64,000 bases of DNA from Pseudomonas sp. R-28-1W-6 (GCF_009799925.1 NZ_WELK01000005.1:84404-148403), one strand, 5' to 3'. Shown: positions 8,236 through 17,684, counted from the stretch's first letter. Translations and numbers: made by a program. The notes: generated from the sequence alone by a model not told the origin.

Positions 8236-9693
8236 TCAGTCTAGTTGTAGTCCGTGGCGCGCCATGATGTGGCGCACCACGCTGTAATCCTGCAATGAGT
8301 CGCTGGACAGGTCCTTGCCGTAGCCGGAGCGCTTGAGGCCGCCGTGGGGCATTTCGCTGGCCAGCATGAAGTGGGTGTTGATCCAGGTGCAGCCGTACTG
8401 CAGGCGGGCGGCCACCTGCATGGCCTTGTCCAGATTCTGCGTCCACACCGAGCTGGCCAGGCCGTACTCGGAGTCGTTGGCCCAGTCCACGGCCTGGCTC
8501 AGCTGGTCGAAGCGGGTGACGGTGACCACCGGGCCGAACACCTCGCGCTGGACGATCTCGTCGCCCTGCTTGCAGCCGGCCAGCAGGGTCGGCTGGTAAT
8601 AGAAGCCGGCGCCGGAGTGCACGGCGGCGCCGGTGACCCGCTCGATATGCGGCTGGCCGAGGGCGCGCTCGACGAAGCTGGCCACCCGGTCGCGCTGGCG
8701 GGCGCTGATCAGCGGGCCGATCTCGTTGTCCGCGTCCTTCTTGCGGGCGAAGCGCAGGCCGGCCACCGCCTCGCCCAGTTCCGCCACCAGGCGGTCGTGG
8801 ATGCCGGCCTGGGCATAGATGCGGCAGGCGGCGGTGCAGTCCTGGCCGGCGTTGTAGTAGCCGTGGGTGCGGATGCCCTGGACCACGGCGTCGAGGTCGG
8901 CGTCGTTGCAGACGATCACCGGCGCCTTGCCGCCCAGTTCCAGGTGGGTGCGCTTGAGGGTCTTGGCCGCGCTCTGCAGGATCTTCTGCCCGGTGACGAT
9001 ATCGCCGGTCAGCGACACCATGCGCACCCGCGGGTGGCCGACCAGCTGGCTGCCGACCCCTTCGCCGCCGCCGCAGAGGATGTTGATCACCCCCGCCGGG
9101 AGAATCTGCGCCAGCGCCGGGGCCAGGGCCAGGATCGACAGCGGGGTGTGTTCCGAGGGCTTGAACACCAGAGTGTTGCCGGCGGCCAGGGCCGGGGCGA
9201 TCTTCCACGCGGCCATCATCAGCGGGTAGTTCCACGGCGCGATGGAGGCGACCACGCCGACCGGGTCGCGGCGCACCATGCTGGTGTGGCCGGGCACGTA
9301 TTCGCCGGCCAACTGGCCCTGCTGGCAGCGCACGGCGCCGGCGAAGAAGCGGAACACGTCGGCACAGGCGGGAATGTCGTCCTGGCGCGCCAGATGCAGC
9401 GGCTTGCCGCAGTTCAGCGCTTCCAGCTGGGCCAGGGCCTCGGCGCGCTGCTCGATGGCCTCGGCAATGGCCAGCAGGACCGTGGCGCGCTGCGCCGGGG
9501 TGGTGCGGGCCCAGGCGGGGAAGGCGCGGTGGGCGGCCTGCACGGCGGCCTCCACCTGCTCCAGGGAGGCCTCGGCGATGGCGGTGAGGGTTTCGCCCGT
9601 GGCCGGGTTGATGATCGGCTCGGCCAGGCCTTCCCCGGCGACCAGTTGGCCGTCGATCAGCAGTGCGCTGTACAGGGGAGTGGTGGCGGACAT
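8236..9693 (-). CDS. Gamma-aminobutyraldehyde dehydrogenase (PatD/YdcW-like), copy 2
   Basis: 485 residues, clearly paralogous to the dehydrogenase at 2415-3839. Long stretches are shared ([18 protein letters not shown], TCTWxNTHFML-type C terminus, [16 protein letters not shown]). Active-site Asn155, Glu252 and Cys286 are present. It differs in its cofactor-side segments and has a C-terminal extension ARHGLQLD. It lies immediately upstream of the binding-protein gene, so the two copies bracket the transporter. ATG 9693 has an AAGGT box; the extra 37 residues of the longer frame are rejected. The two enzymes may differ in aldehyde preference (for example 4-aminobutanal against a longer polyamine-derived aldehyde), but that is inference. 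Confidence 0.88.
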   Translation of the reverse strand: MSATTPLYSALLIDGQLVAGEGLAEPIINPATGETLTAIAEASLEQVEAAVQAAHRAFPAWARTTPAQRATVLLAIAEAIEQRAEALAQLEALNCGKPLHLARQDDIPACADVFRFFAGAVRCQQGQLAGEYVPGHTSMVRRDPVGVVASIAPWNYPLMMAAWKIAPALAAGNTLVFKPSEHTPLSILALAPALAQILPAGVINILCGGGEGVGSQLVGHPRVRMVSLTGDIVTGQKILQSAAKTLKRTHLELGGKAPVIVCNDADLDAVVQGIRTHGYYNAGQDCTAACRIYAQAGIHDRLVAELGEAVAGLRFARKKDADNEIGPLISARQRDRVASFVERALGQPHIERVTGAAVHSGAGFYYQPTLLAGCKQGDEIVQREVFGPVVTVTRFDQLSQAVDWANDSEYGLASSVWTQNLDKAMQVAARLQYGCTWINTHFMLASEMPHGGLKRSGYGKDLSSDSLQDYSVVRHIMARHGLQLD

Positions 9694-9827
9694 CTTCGAC
9701 CTTGTTGTTCTGTTCGATGCGCTTGGCATGACGGCTCCATGTACTGCCCGGAGCGCCCGCGTCTCTGTGCAACTGAGACTAGAGCCCGGTGCAGGGGTCG
9801 ACAAATTCTAAATATTGAAAGTAGCGT

Positions 9828-9840
9828 TCTATTAAATAGA
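9828..9840. promoter_or_regulatory. AT-rich palindrome at the lysR/dehydrogenase junction
   Basis: TCTATT-A-AATAGA is a perfect odd-centre palindrome inside a 40-bp AT-rich island (9803-9842) in otherwise GC-rich DNA. It overlaps the LysR stop codon and lies about 135 bp upstream of the copy 2 dehydrogenase start, on the side a promoter for the polyamine genes should occupy. Size and T-N11-A-like geometry would suit a LysR-family site. Confidence 0.35.
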
Positions 9841-10740
9841 TAGCTTGCGGTTATGCGGCTGTTCGCGGGCCAGGGTCAGGAACGGATCGACCAGCGCTGG
9901 CCGTGAACTGCCGCGGCGCCAGGCCAGGCCGACGTCGAGGGTTTCGCCGAGATCGGCCAGCGGGCGCGCCTCGATGATGTCGCCTTCCAGGGACCAGGGC
10001 CGGTAGGTCATGTCCGGCTGGATCGACAGGCCGAGGCCGGCGGCGACCAGGCTGCGCACCGCTTCCACCGAGGCGGTGCGCAGGGTGACGTGCGGGCTCA
10101 TGCCGGCGCGGCTCCAGATGCGCTGGGTGTGCAGGCCCATCTCGTCGGCGTTGAGCTGGATCAGCGGCTCGCCGGCGATATCCGCCAGGGCGATGCTGTC
10201 GTGCTCCAGCAGCGGGTGGCGGGCCGGCAGCCACAGGCGGTGCGGCGAATGGGTCAGTACCTCGGTCTGCAGGGCGTGGCGATCCTCCAGATTGGACAGG
10301 ATCAGCACGCCGACATCGATCTCGCCGGCCACCAGCAGGTGCTCGATGTAGGGGCGCTCGTCCTCGACCACGCGGGTCTGCACGTTGGGGTAGGCGCGCT
10401 GGAAGCGGGTGATCAGGTCGGCCAGGTAGTAGCCGGCGACCAGGCTGGTGACGCCGATGGTCAGGCAGCCGGCGATCTGCTCGGTGCTCTGCTGCAGGCT
10501 GCGCTTGGCGTTGTCCACGGTGGCCAGGATCAGGTGCGCCTGGCGCAGGAACTGGTGGCCCTGGTGGGTCAGGCTCATGCCCTTGGCGTGGCGGTTGAAC
10601 AGGCTGACGCCGATCTCCTCCTCCAGCTGCTGGATGGCCAGTGTCAGGGTCGACTGGGAAATGAACACCGCCTGGGCGGCGGCGGAAATCGAGCCGGTCT
10701 CGGCGACGGCGATGAAGTGGCGAATCTGGCGCAGGGTCAT
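9832..10740 (-). CDS. LysR-family transcriptional regulator
   Basis: 302 residues. The N-terminal winged helix-turn-helix is typical of LysR proteins (TLRQIRHFIAVAETGSISAA, then SQSTLTLAIQQLEEEIGVSLF). The C-terminal two-thirds is the effector-binding domain (LTIGVTSLVAGYYLADLI, VDPFLTLAREQ at the end). It lies directly upstream of, and in the same direction as, the putrescine-type genes and diverges from the YebE-like gene. It is therefore a candidate activator of the polyamine cluster, though its effector is unknown. Two adjacent ATG codons (10743, 10740) are possible starts; neither has a strong Shine-Dalgarno, and a further in-frame start at 10779 lacks family similarity. Confidence 0.85.
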   Translation of the reverse strand: MTLRQIRHFIAVAETGSISAAAQAVFISQSTLTLAIQQLEEEIGVSLFNRHAKGMSLTHQGHQFLRQAHLILATVDNAKRSLQQSTEQIAGCLTIGVTSLVAGYYLADLITRFQRAYPNVQTRVVEDERPYIEHLLVAGEIDVGVLILSNLEDRHALQTEVLTHSPHRLWLPARHPLLEHDSIALADIAGEPLIQLNADEMGLHTQRIWSRAGMSPHVTLRTASVEAVRSLVAAGLGLSIQPDMTYRPWSLEGDIIEARPLADLGETLDVGLAWRRGSSRPALVDPFLTLAREQPHNRKLSI

Positions 10741-10777
10741 CATGGCGGGAATCCGGGGCGGGCGCAGGGCTGTCAGC

Positions 10778-10796
10778 ATTATGATTAGTCGATAAT
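10778..10796. promoter_or_regulatory. Possible LysR autoregulatory site
   Basis: ATTAT-GATTAGTCG-ATAAT is a short inverted repeat in an AT-rich patch 38 bp upstream of the LysR start, in the gap shared with the divergent YebE-like gene. It contains a T-N11-A arrangement as LysR boxes do. The position fits autorepression, but the site is called only from symmetry. Confidence 0.35.
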
Positions 10797-10974
10797 GGTG
10801 GAATACGTTCTTTTTTGTCGAAATTAAAGCGCTTTCCCCTGCTGTGGCCGGTCGCCGGCGGCCTGGCCAGGGTCGTTCGCAATATCTCGAAGCATTCTGT
10901 ACCCCGCAGCGTGGCAACCTGCGCGGCTAGAATCGGTCGCACCAAGGAATGGCTACACCTCAGAGGAGACGCTT

Positions 10975-11736
10975 ATGAATACCCGTGGTTTGCTCGATCA
11001 ACTGCTGAAATCCGGCCAGGACCTGCTGCAGCAGAAGTCCGCTGGTTCATCCGCTGGCGGCCTGAGTGGCGGCCTGGGTGGTGCGCTGGGCGGCCTGCTC
11101 GGTGGCGGCAAGGGAGGGCAGGGCGGTGGCGACCTCGGCACCCTGCTCAAGGGTGCCGGCGGTGGTGCCCTGGCGGCCGGCGCGCTGGGCCTGCTGCTGG
11201 GCAACAAGAGCGCGCGCAAGCTGGGCGGCCAGGCGCTGACCTACGGCGGCCTGGCGGCCCTCGGCGTGATCGCCTACAAGGCCTACGGCAACTGGCAGGC
11301 CCAGCAACAGCAGGGGGGCGCGGCGCAACCGGCCCACGAGCCGCAGACCGTGGATCGCCTGCCGGCGCCGCAGGCCGAGCTGCACAGCCAGGCCATCCTC
11401 AAGGCGCTGGTGGCGGCGGCCAAGGCCGACGGCCATGTCGATGCCAAGGAGCGCCAGCTGATCGAGGAGCAGATCGGCCAGCTGGCGGGCGACCCGCAGC
11501 TGCTGCGCTGGCTGGATGCGGAGCTGAACAAGCCGCTCGACCCGGCCGAGGTGGCGCGCGCCGCCACTACCCCGGAAATGGCGGCGGAGATGTACATCGC
11601 CAGCGTGCTGATGGTCGACGAGGAGCACTTCATGGAGCGCGCCTACCTGGAGGAGCTGGCCCGTCAGCTCAAGCTGGAACCGGGCCTCAAGGCCGAGCTG
11701 GAAGCCCAGGTGCGCCAGACGGTGGCGGTCAACTGA
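10975..11736 (+). CDS. YebE-family (DUF533, TerB-like) protein
   Basis: 253 residues. The first 110 are glycine-rich and partly hydrophobic (GGLGGALGGLLGGGKGGQGG, then GGGALAAGALGLLLG and YGGLAALGVIAYKAY), giving one or two possible membrane-interacting segments. Residues about 130-250 match the TerB-like helical domain (AILKALVAAAKADGHVDAKERQLIEEQI; MYIASVLMVDEEHFMERAYLEELARQL). E. coli YebE is an inner-membrane-associated stress-responsive protein with no defined activity. A GAGGAG box precedes ATG 10975 at good spacing. It diverges from the LysR gene and converges on the SulP gene, so it appears monocistronic. Confidence 0.85.
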   Translation: MNTRGLLDQLLKSGQDLLQQKSAGSSAGGLSGGLGGALGGLLGGGKGGQGGGDLGTLLKGAGGGALAAGALGLLLGNKSARKLGGQALTYGGLAALGVIAYKAYGNWQAQQQQGGAAQPAHEPQTVDRLPAPQAELHSQAILKALVAAAKADGHVDAKERQLIEEQIGQLAGDPQLLRWLDAELNKPLDPAEVARAATTPEMAAEMYIASVLMVDEEHFMERAYLEELARQLKLEPGLKAELEAQVRQTVAVN

Positions 11737-11794
11737 TGGCGGGGCAGGCTTTGCCTGCCTGCCCCCACCTCTGACAAGCGCCGACCGGCCAGTT

Positions 11795-11865
11795 TTGCGT
11801 AGGGTGCGCCGTGCGCACCAGGAGCTCGTGCATGGCCTGTGGTGCGCACGGCGCACCCTACGCAA
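11795..11865. repeat. GTAGGG-bounded inverted repeat, 'GCGCCGTGCGCACC' type, perfect 26-bp arms
   Basis: Arms at 11795-11820 and 11840-11865 are exact reverse complements, with a 19-base loop. The arm reads TTGCGTAGGGTGCGCCGTGC onward to GCACCA. It lies between two convergent genes (yebE-like and sulP), where it may also act as a bidirectional transcription stop. The same arm recurs at 24212-24279 and, less perfectly, at 25362-25426. Confidence 0.8.
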
Positions 11866-11883
11866 GAACCATTCAATTGCTAC

Positions 11884-13635
11884 TCAGGGCGTCCAGTCGA
11901 CCTGGTAGTCGGCCAGGTAGGCGTCGACGGCGGCGCCGACCGTGGGGTGGATGCGCTGTTCCTCTTCCGGCTTGAGCAGGCCGAAGCGGCGCAGCTTGTC
12001 CTTCACCGGCCCCTTGACCTCGGCGAAGTGGAAGTCGATGCCGGCGCTGGCGAGGATCTGCCCCAGTTCGCCGAGCATGTCGGCCGAGGTCACGTCGATG
12101 CTGGTCACCGGCTCGGCCGCCACCACCAGGCGGCGCACGCGGGTGGGCGATTGCGCCAGGGTCTTGAGCACGCATTGCTGGAACAGCTCGGCGTTGGCGA
12201 AGAACAGCGGGGCGTCCCAGCGCAGCAGCACCAGGCCGGGCACCAGGCGGGCATCGGGGTGCCGGGCGATATCGTGGAAGCCGCGGATGCCTTCGACCCG
12301 GCCGAGCACGGCGTAGTAGGGGCGCCAGCCGTCCCAGAGGAATTCGATCACCGCCAGCACCACGGCGATGCCGATGCCGGGGATGGCGCCGAATACCGCG
12401 ACGCCGGCGAAGCAGGTCATCGACAGCCAGAACTCCCACTGCTGCACCTTGAAAATGCGCTTGAGGTCGGCGAACTCGAACAGGCCGATGGCGGCGGCGA
12501 TCACCACCGCGGCCAGAGCGCTGTTGGGCAGGAACTGCATCAGGTTGGGCGCCACCAGCAGCAGGATGGCCACGCAGAGGGCGCCGACCACGCCGGTGAG
12601 CTGGGTCTGCGAGCCGGCGGCTTCGGCCACCGGGGTGCGTGAGGAGCTGCTGCTGATCGGGAAGCCCTGGAACAGGCCGCCGATCAGGTTGGCCGCGCCC
12701 AGGCCGAGCATTTCCTGGTTGGGGTCGACGTAGCTGCGCGTGCGTGCGGCATAGGTGCGCGACAGCACGCTGGTATCGGCGAAGGCCACCAGTGCCGCCG
12801 CCACGCCGCCGAGGGCCACGGTGGCCAGGTCGACGCCGCTGAGCCAGGGCAGGACGAAGCTGGGCAGGCCCTGGGGCAGCTCGCCGAGGACCTTGACGCC
12901 CTGCGCACCGAGGTCGAACAGGCCGACGGCGACGGTGGCCAGGACCACCGCGATGAGGATGGTCGGCAGCTGCTGGAAACGCTTGAACGCGAGGATCAGC
13001 GCCAGGGTGCCGCCACCGACGGCGAAGCTGTACCAGTTGGCCTGGCCATCCAGCAGCGCCTGGCCGAGCAGCCAGACATCCCGGACCGGGCCGTCGCCGT
13101 CGACGGAAATGCCGAACAGCTTGGGTGCCTGGCTGATCAGCACGGTCAGGGCGATGCCGTTCATGTAGCCGTAGCGGATCGGCTTGGACAGCAGTTCGGT
13201 GATGAAGCCCAGGCGCAGCAGGCCGGCGAGGATGCACACCAGGCCGGCGACCACCGCCATCATGCTGGCCAGGATCACCGCGCGCATAGGGTCGCCGCCG
13301 GACAGCGGCAGCACCACGGCGAGGATCAGCGCCGCCAGTGCCGAGTCCGGGCCGAGTACCAGGATGCGACTGGGGCCGAACAGGGCATAGGCCAGCAGCG
13401 GCACGATGGTCGCGTACAGGCCGTAGATGCCGGGCACGCCGGAGGCCTCGGCATAGGCGATGCCCACCGGCACCAGCATGGTGGTCAGCACCAGGCCGGC
13501 GGCGATGTCCTTGGGCAGCCAGGCCAGTTGATAGTTTTTCAGCATCAGCAGGCCCGGCAGCCAGCGCAGCCAGCCGCTCGGCGGGGTGACGATGGGCAGC
13601 TCGGGGTTCTGCGGGCTTGGCGATTCAGTCGGCAT
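11884..13635 (-). CDS. SulP-family anion permease with C-terminal STAS domain
   Basis: 583 residues. The membrane part (about 30-420) has the SulP hallmarks PKDIAAGLVLTTMLVPVGIAYAEASGVPGIYGLYA and the substrate-site segment LVAFADTSVLSRTYAARTRSYVDPNQEMLGLGAANLIGG. A STAS domain follows (about 455-560; LRWDAPLFFANAELF, EPVTSIDVTSADML). SLC26/SulP proteins carry sulfate, bicarbonate or dicarboxylates; the substrate is not predictable here. The start is ATG 13635, 17 bp downstream of the Ca2+/H+ antiporter gene, so the two are probably co-transcribed. The reading frame stays open far upstream through the antiporter gene, but that extension is antiporter DNA read in another frame. Confidence 0.9.
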   Translation of the reverse strand: MPTESPSPQNPELPIVTPPSGWLRWLPGLLMLKNYQLAWLPKDIAAGLVLTTMLVPVGIAYAEASGVPGIYGLYATIVPLLAYALFGPSRILVLGPDSALAALILAVVLPLSGGDPMRAVILASMMAVVAGLVCILAGLLRLGFITELLSKPIRYGYMNGIALTVLISQAPKLFGISVDGDGPVRDVWLLGQALLDGQANWYSFAVGGGTLALILAFKRFQQLPTILIAVVLATVAVGLFDLGAQGVKVLGELPQGLPSFVLPWLSGVDLATVALGGVAAALVAFADTSVLSRTYAARTRSYVDPNQEMLGLGAANLIGGLFQGFPISSSSSRTPVAEAAGSQTQLTGVVGALCVAILLLVAPNLMQFLPNSALAAVVIAAAIGLFEFADLKRIFKVQQWEFWLSMTCFAGVAVFGAIPGIGIAVVLAVIEFLWDGWRPYYAVLGRVEGIRGFHDIARHPDARLVPGLVLLRWDAPLFFANAELFQQCVLKTLAQSPTRVRRLVVAAEPVTSIDVTSADMLGELGQILASAGIDFHFAEVKGPVKDKLRRFGLLKPEEEQRIHPTVGAAVDAYLADYQVDWTP

Positions 13636-13652
13636 GGGCGAACGCTCGCGGG

Positions 13653-14726
13653 TCAGGGGGCTGAGGTGACGGGGATGAAGAAGAAGGCCATGCCGAACAC
13701 CAGGTAGACGGCCAGCAGCTGCACGCCCTTGAGCCAGTCGGAACGGCCATCGCCAGCCACCTGGCTGGTGATCAGCACGGACAGCATCACGGTCAGGGTC
13801 AGGCCGGCGGTGAAGGCCAGGTCCATCGGTTGCGGGCCGATGACCAGGCTGGCCAGCACCAGAACCGGGGCGACGAACAGGGCCACCTGCAGGCTGGAGC
13901 CGATGGCGATCGACAGGGCCAGGTCCATGCGGTTCTTCAGGGCGGCGGTGATGGCCGTGGCGTGTTCGGCGGCGTTGCCCAGAATCGCCACGACGAACAC
14001 GCCGATGAACAGGTTGCTCAGGCCGAAGGCCTGGGCGCTGGGTTCGATGGCGCCGACCAGGATTTCGCTGACCCAGGCGATCAGGCCGGTGGCCACGGCG
14101 AGGATGGCGATGGCCTTGCCCATCGGCCACAGATCCACGGCCTCGCTGTCATTCTCGCGACTGCCGGCGAACAGCGCCTTGTGGGTGACCAGCGAGTAAT
14201 AGAGAAACAGGCCATAGGCGAGCAGCAGCACCACCGAGATCGCGTTGCTCAGGTGCTGCACCTTGCCCAGCAGCTCCGGCACTTCTTGGGCGCGCGTCAT
14301 GTACACCGCCGGCAGCACCAGGGCGATGGCGGCCAGGGTCAGCAGGCTGGCTTCGGCCCGTGCGCCTTCGGAGTTGAAATGCTGTTCCTTGAAGCGCAGG
14401 CCGCCGCAGAACATGGCCGCGCCCAGCACCAGGAGGATGTTGCCGATGATCGAGCCGGCCAGCGAGGCCTTGACCACGTCATGCAGGCCGGCGCGCAGGG
14501 CGGCGATGGCGATGATCAGCTCGGTGGCATTGCCGAAGGTGGCGTTGAGCAGGCCGCCGATGCCTTCGCCGCAGCGTTCGGCCAGTTGCTCGGTGGCTTT
14601 GCCCAGCCAGCCGGCCAGGGGAATGATCGACACGGCGGCGGCCAGGAAGATCAGCAGGTGTTGCTGGGGTGCCAGGTATTCCAGCGCCAGAGTTAGCGGG
14701 ATGCACAGCAGCAGCCAGTTGAGCAT
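13653..14726 (-). CDS. Ca2+/H+ antiporter of the CaCA (ChaA/Cax) family
   Basis: 357 residues, with about eleven hydrophobic segments in two inverted halves. Each half carries the alpha-repeat signature of cation/Ca exchangers: [20 protein letters not shown] near residue 60 and [16 protein letters not shown] near residue 245. The two Glu residues in GNATE and GNAAE are the expected ion-coordinating acids. It should export Ca2+ (perhaps also Na+ or K+) in exchange for protons across the inner membrane. A GGAGG box precedes ATG 14726. It heads a two-gene unit with the SulP permease; a functional coupling of cation export to anion transport is only inference. Confidence 0.9.
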   Translation of the reverse strand: MLNWLLLCIPLTLALEYLAPQQHLLIFLAAAVSIIPLAGWLGKATEQLAERCGEGIGGLLNATFGNATELIIAIAALRAGLHDVVKASLAGSIIGNILLVLGAAMFCGGLRFKEQHFNSEGARAEASLLTLAAIALVLPAVYMTRAQEVPELLGKVQHLSNAISVVLLLAYGLFLYYSLVTHKALFAGSRENDSEAVDLWPMGKAIAILAVATGLIAWVSEILVGAIEPSAQAFGLSNLFIGVFVVAILGNAAEHATAITAALKNRMDLALSIAIGSSLQVALFVAPVLVLASLVIGPQPMDLAFTAGLTLTVMLSVLITSQVAGDGRSDWLKGVQLLAVYLVFGMAFFFIPVTSAP

Positions 14727-14863
14727 GGTGGCCAGCCTCCAGGGGTGAGGGGCGGGGATGACTCTCGATCAGCATGGTGTATCGACCAGGGTCTGGCAAT
14801 TGACCGGGGTCCATGTTCGCCTTGGTGGTGGTTTCTGCGGCAAGCGTTGCGCTTGCAGGGTTT

Positions 14864-16516
14864 TCAATCGGTCATCAGGCTGCCGATTGCTGCTGGAGGT
14901 TGGAACTGTGCGCGATTCTTGCCGGCATGCTTGGCCCGGTACAGTGACTGGTCGGCCAGCTCCAGCGCCGCGCCGAGGTCGGCGTGGTCCAGCGGCCAGA
15001 GGGCGCCGCCGATGCTGCAGCCAACCTGCGCCTGCTGCCCATTCAGCTCCACCGGGGCGGCCAGGGCCTGCAGGGTGCGCTCGGCAATCTGCCGGGCCTG
15101 CTGCCGGGCCTCGTGCTGCGGCACCTGGAGGACCATCAGGAATTCATCGCCGCCCAGGCGCGCCACCAGGTCGCCGTCGCGCAGGCCGGTGCGCAGGCGT
15201 CTGGCCACCTCCTTGAGCAACAGGTCGCCGGCGGCATGGCCGAAGCGGTCGTTGATCGGCTTGAAACCGTCCAGATCGAGGTAGAGCAGGGCCAGGCAGT
15301 CATGCCGGGCCTGGCTGCGTTGCTGTGCCTGTGGCAGGTACTTCTCCAGCGCGGCGCGGTTGGGCAGGCCGGTCAGCGGGTCGCTATGGGCCTTGTCTTC
15401 CATCAGGTCGAGGGCGGTCTGCTGGTGGGTCAGGCTTTCCACCAGATGGCGGATCGACTGGCTGAGCAGGGCAATTTCGCTGGGGCTGCGCAGGTCCGGA
15501 ATCACCGTGATTTCGCCAGCGCTGAGGCGGTCGGCAGCCTGTGCGATCTGCCGCAGCGGGCGGGTGAAGTAGCCGGTCAGCAGCCAGCCGATGGCGGCGA
15601 ACAGCAGGGCCAGGGCGCTACCCCAGAGCAGGATGCCGTGCATCAGCGCGCGGGCCGGCGCATAGGCTTCGGCGAGGGGCTGGCGCGCCAGCACGATCCA
15701 GCCCAGGCCGGGGTAGTCCAGATGGCCCTGGCTGCGGGCGAAGCCGGTGAGGTAGTGCTGGCCGTCGGGCCATTGCTGTACCGCCCAGAAGTCGTCCTCG
15801 CGTTCATCGCTCAGGGCGGGCAGCTGCAGGGTCTGGCCGAGCAGTTCCGCAGGGCCGAGCAGCACGCTGTGGTCGCGGCCGAGGACGAGGAACTCGACAT
15901 CGCGCCGTTGCTGCAGCGGCTCCATCAGCGAGCGGCGCACGTCTTCCGCCCAGCCCCAGGACAGGTGGCTGGCCAGCACGCCCACCGACGTGCCGTCGGG
16001 GCCGTGGATCGGCAGGCTGATATCGACGAACTTCATCGCTTCGCCGCTGGGGTTGGGCAGCAGCTTGGCCAGCAGCACGGCCTCGTGCACGTCACCGATG
16101 AACAGCCCCTTGCTGCCCTCCAGGTAGACCGGGCGCTGGGCGATGCTGGCGCCTTCGAGGATGCCGTTGCTGGAGGCCAGGACCTGGCCGTGGGTGTCGG
16201 TGTAGCCGATCCAGGCAATGCTGGGGATTTCCTGCTGCAGGCGGTCGAGCAGGGCGCGTATTTCGCCGATGGCATCGGGCTGGCGCAGCACCCGCAGGCT
16301 GGCGAGCACTTGCAGGTAGTCGGCGCGGCCGGCCATGTCGCGGTCCAGGCGGTCGACCATCTGGAACGAGGCTTCGGCCAGGTCGCGGCCGACTTCTTCG
16401 CGGATGCGCTTGCTCGCATCCTGGCCGATCAGGGTGCCCAGCAACCAGCTGAGCAGGGTCACCAGCAGGGCGATGAGCAGGGCGAAACGGCTGCGCAGGC
16501 TGTGCGGGAACGGCAT
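14864..16516 (-). CDS. Membrane diguanylate cyclase with periplasmic Cache sensor, HAMP and GGDEF
   Basis: 550 residues. Transmembrane segment 1 is at about 8-30, followed by a periplasmic double-Cache-like region (about 35-275, including IAWIGYTDTHGQVLASSNG and QRPVYLEG), transmembrane segment 2 at about 285-310, a HAMP domain (TRPLRQIAQAADRLSAGEI), then the GGDEF domain. The active-site motif is intact (GGDEF at 455-459), and an inhibitory I-site RxxD is present at 446-449. It should make cyclic di-GMP in response to a periplasmic ligand, with product feedback. No EAL domain is seen. The start ATG 16516 has an AGGAG box. It diverges from the beta-barrel gene at 16686. Confidence 0.92.
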   Translation of the reverse strand: MPFPHSLRSRFALLIALLVTLLSWLLGTLIGQDASKRIREEVGRDLAEASFQMVDRLDRDMAGRADYLQVLASLRVLRQPDAIGEIRALLDRLQQEIPSIAWIGYTDTHGQVLASSNGILEGASIAQRPVYLEGSKGLFIGDVHEAVLLAKLLPNPSGEAMKFVDISLPIHGPDGTSVGVLASHLSWGWAEDVRRSLMEPLQQRRDVEFLVLGRDHSVLLGPAELLGQTLQLPALSDEREDDFWAVQQWPDGQHYLTGFARSQGHLDYPGLGWIVLARQPLAEAYAPARALMHGILLWGSALALLFAAIGWLLTGYFTRPLRQIAQAADRLSAGEITVIPDLRSPSEIALLSQSIRHLVESLTHQQTALDLMEDKAHSDPLTGLPNRAALEKYLPQAQQRSQARHDCLALLYLDLDGFKPINDRFGHAAGDLLLKEVARRLRTGLRDGDLVARLGGDEFLMVLQVPQHEARQQARQIAERTLQALAAPVELNGQQAQVGCSIGGALWPLDHADLGAALELADQSLYRAKHAGKNRAQFQPPAAIGSLMTD

Positions 16517-16685
16517 GGCACTAAAGCTCCTGGGACAAAACAACAGATGGTCGTGACGATTTCCCGGGTGCGGTTAGCCGTGCCGACGCGAGGGCGGCGG
16601 CCATTGCACACAATAGTGAGGGCGACTGCAATCTCCGCAGTCGTGCGGGTTTAGAATCCACGGATCGCCAAGGGAGCCTGTCGGT

Positions 16686-17684
16686 ATGCCAGCCCGTTCC
16701 AGCATTGCACTGTTGATCACCCTGCTGTTCCTGGGGGCGGGTGCACAGGCGGCCGAATTGCCGCTCAGCCAGCGCCGCCTGCTGCTGGACGACAGCCGCC
16801 TGCCGCGCGAGGCGGCGCTCGATCGCATGCAGCAGATCCGTTTCGCCTTCCGCGAGCGGCCGCCGCCGACCGGTCAGCTGCAGGGCTGGTCGCGCGCCCA
16901 TGGCGGTTATGGTTCCTGGGATGGCAGCAGTGACTCGGCCCGACTTGAACGGCGCAGCGCCGGGCTGCTGGTCGGCGTCGACCGGCCCCTGGCGGGCATG
17001 TGGATGGCCGGCGCGCTGGCCGGCGTCAGTCGCAGCGAGTTGCAGGCGGATGGGGGCGGCGGCAGCGATGTCGACAGCTATCACCTGGCGACCTACGCGA
17101 CGACCCGCTATTACCAGCTGGGCTTCAAGCTTGGCGCCGCCTACAGCTGGCATGAGCTGGACAGCCGGCGCCGCAGTGCCGGGCAGCGCCTGCAGGGCGA
17201 CAGCCAGGCCGCCAGCGCCCAGCTGTTCGGCGAAGCCAGCTATCCCCTGGATTTTCGCGACTTCACCCTGGAACCCTTCGCCGGCCTGGCCTACGTCCAT
17301 CTGGATGCCGACAGCCTGCGCGAGGTGGGCGGTGTCGCTGCCCTGCACCTGAGCGGCGCGCAGCAGGATGGCGCCTACCTGACCCTCGGCTGGCGCCTGG
17401 CCAGTGCCTGGCAGCTGCGTGAGCGGCGCCTGGTCGGCCGCGCCAGCCTGGCGGCGCGGCATGGCTTCCTCGATGACCGGGCCGAGGCGCAGGCCTGGCA
17501 GCCGGCGACCGGGCAGACCTTCGAGCTGCGCGGGCGCGAATTCGAGCGCGATCAGCTGCGCCTGGACCTGAGCCTGGACTACCAGCTGAGCGAGCAGCTT
17601 TATCTGGGCCTGACCTACGCCGGCCAGTACGCCGAAGACGCCCGCGACAACCAGCTGGGTGGGCGCCTCAGCCTGCAATTCTGA
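16686..17684 (+). CDS. Outer-membrane autotransporter-type beta-barrel protein without passenger
   Basis: 332 residues. A signal peptide (about 1-22, ending GAQAAE) is followed by a short linker. From about residue 60 an alternating amphipathic pattern matches the autotransporter beta-domain superfamily: GWSRAHGGYGSWDG at the start of the barrel, LLVGVDRPLAGMWMAGALAG, YATTRYYQLGFKLGAAYSWHELD, and a terminal LGGRLSLQF ending in Phe as recognised by the BAM machinery. Unlike classical autotransporters there is no passenger region, only about 35 residues between signal and barrel. It may be a stand-alone porin-like or adhesin-anchoring protein. It is monocistronic, divergent from the diguanylate cyclase. 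Function unknown. Confidence 0.75.
   Translation: MPARSSIALLITLLFLGAGAQAAELPLSQRRLLLDDSRLPREAALDRMQQIRFAFRERPPPTGQLQGWSRAHGGYGSWDGSSDSARLERRSAGLLVGVDRPLAGMWMAGALAGVSRSELQADGGGGSDVDSYHLATYATTRYYQLGFKLGAAYSWHELDSRRRSAGQRLQGDSQAASAQLFGEASYPLDFRDFTLEPFAGLAYVHLDADSLREVGGVAALHLSGAQQDGAYLTLGWRLASAWQLRERRLVGRASLAARHGFLDDRAEAQAWQPATGQTFELRGREFERDQLRLDLSLDYQLSEQLYLGLTYAGQYAEDARDNQLGGRLSLQF

Noticed and set aside
13636..14130. N-terminal extension of the SulP frame into the antiporter gene
   Set aside because: The extra 165 residues coincide with antiporter coding sequence and have no SulP similarity; the ATG at 13635 fits the family.
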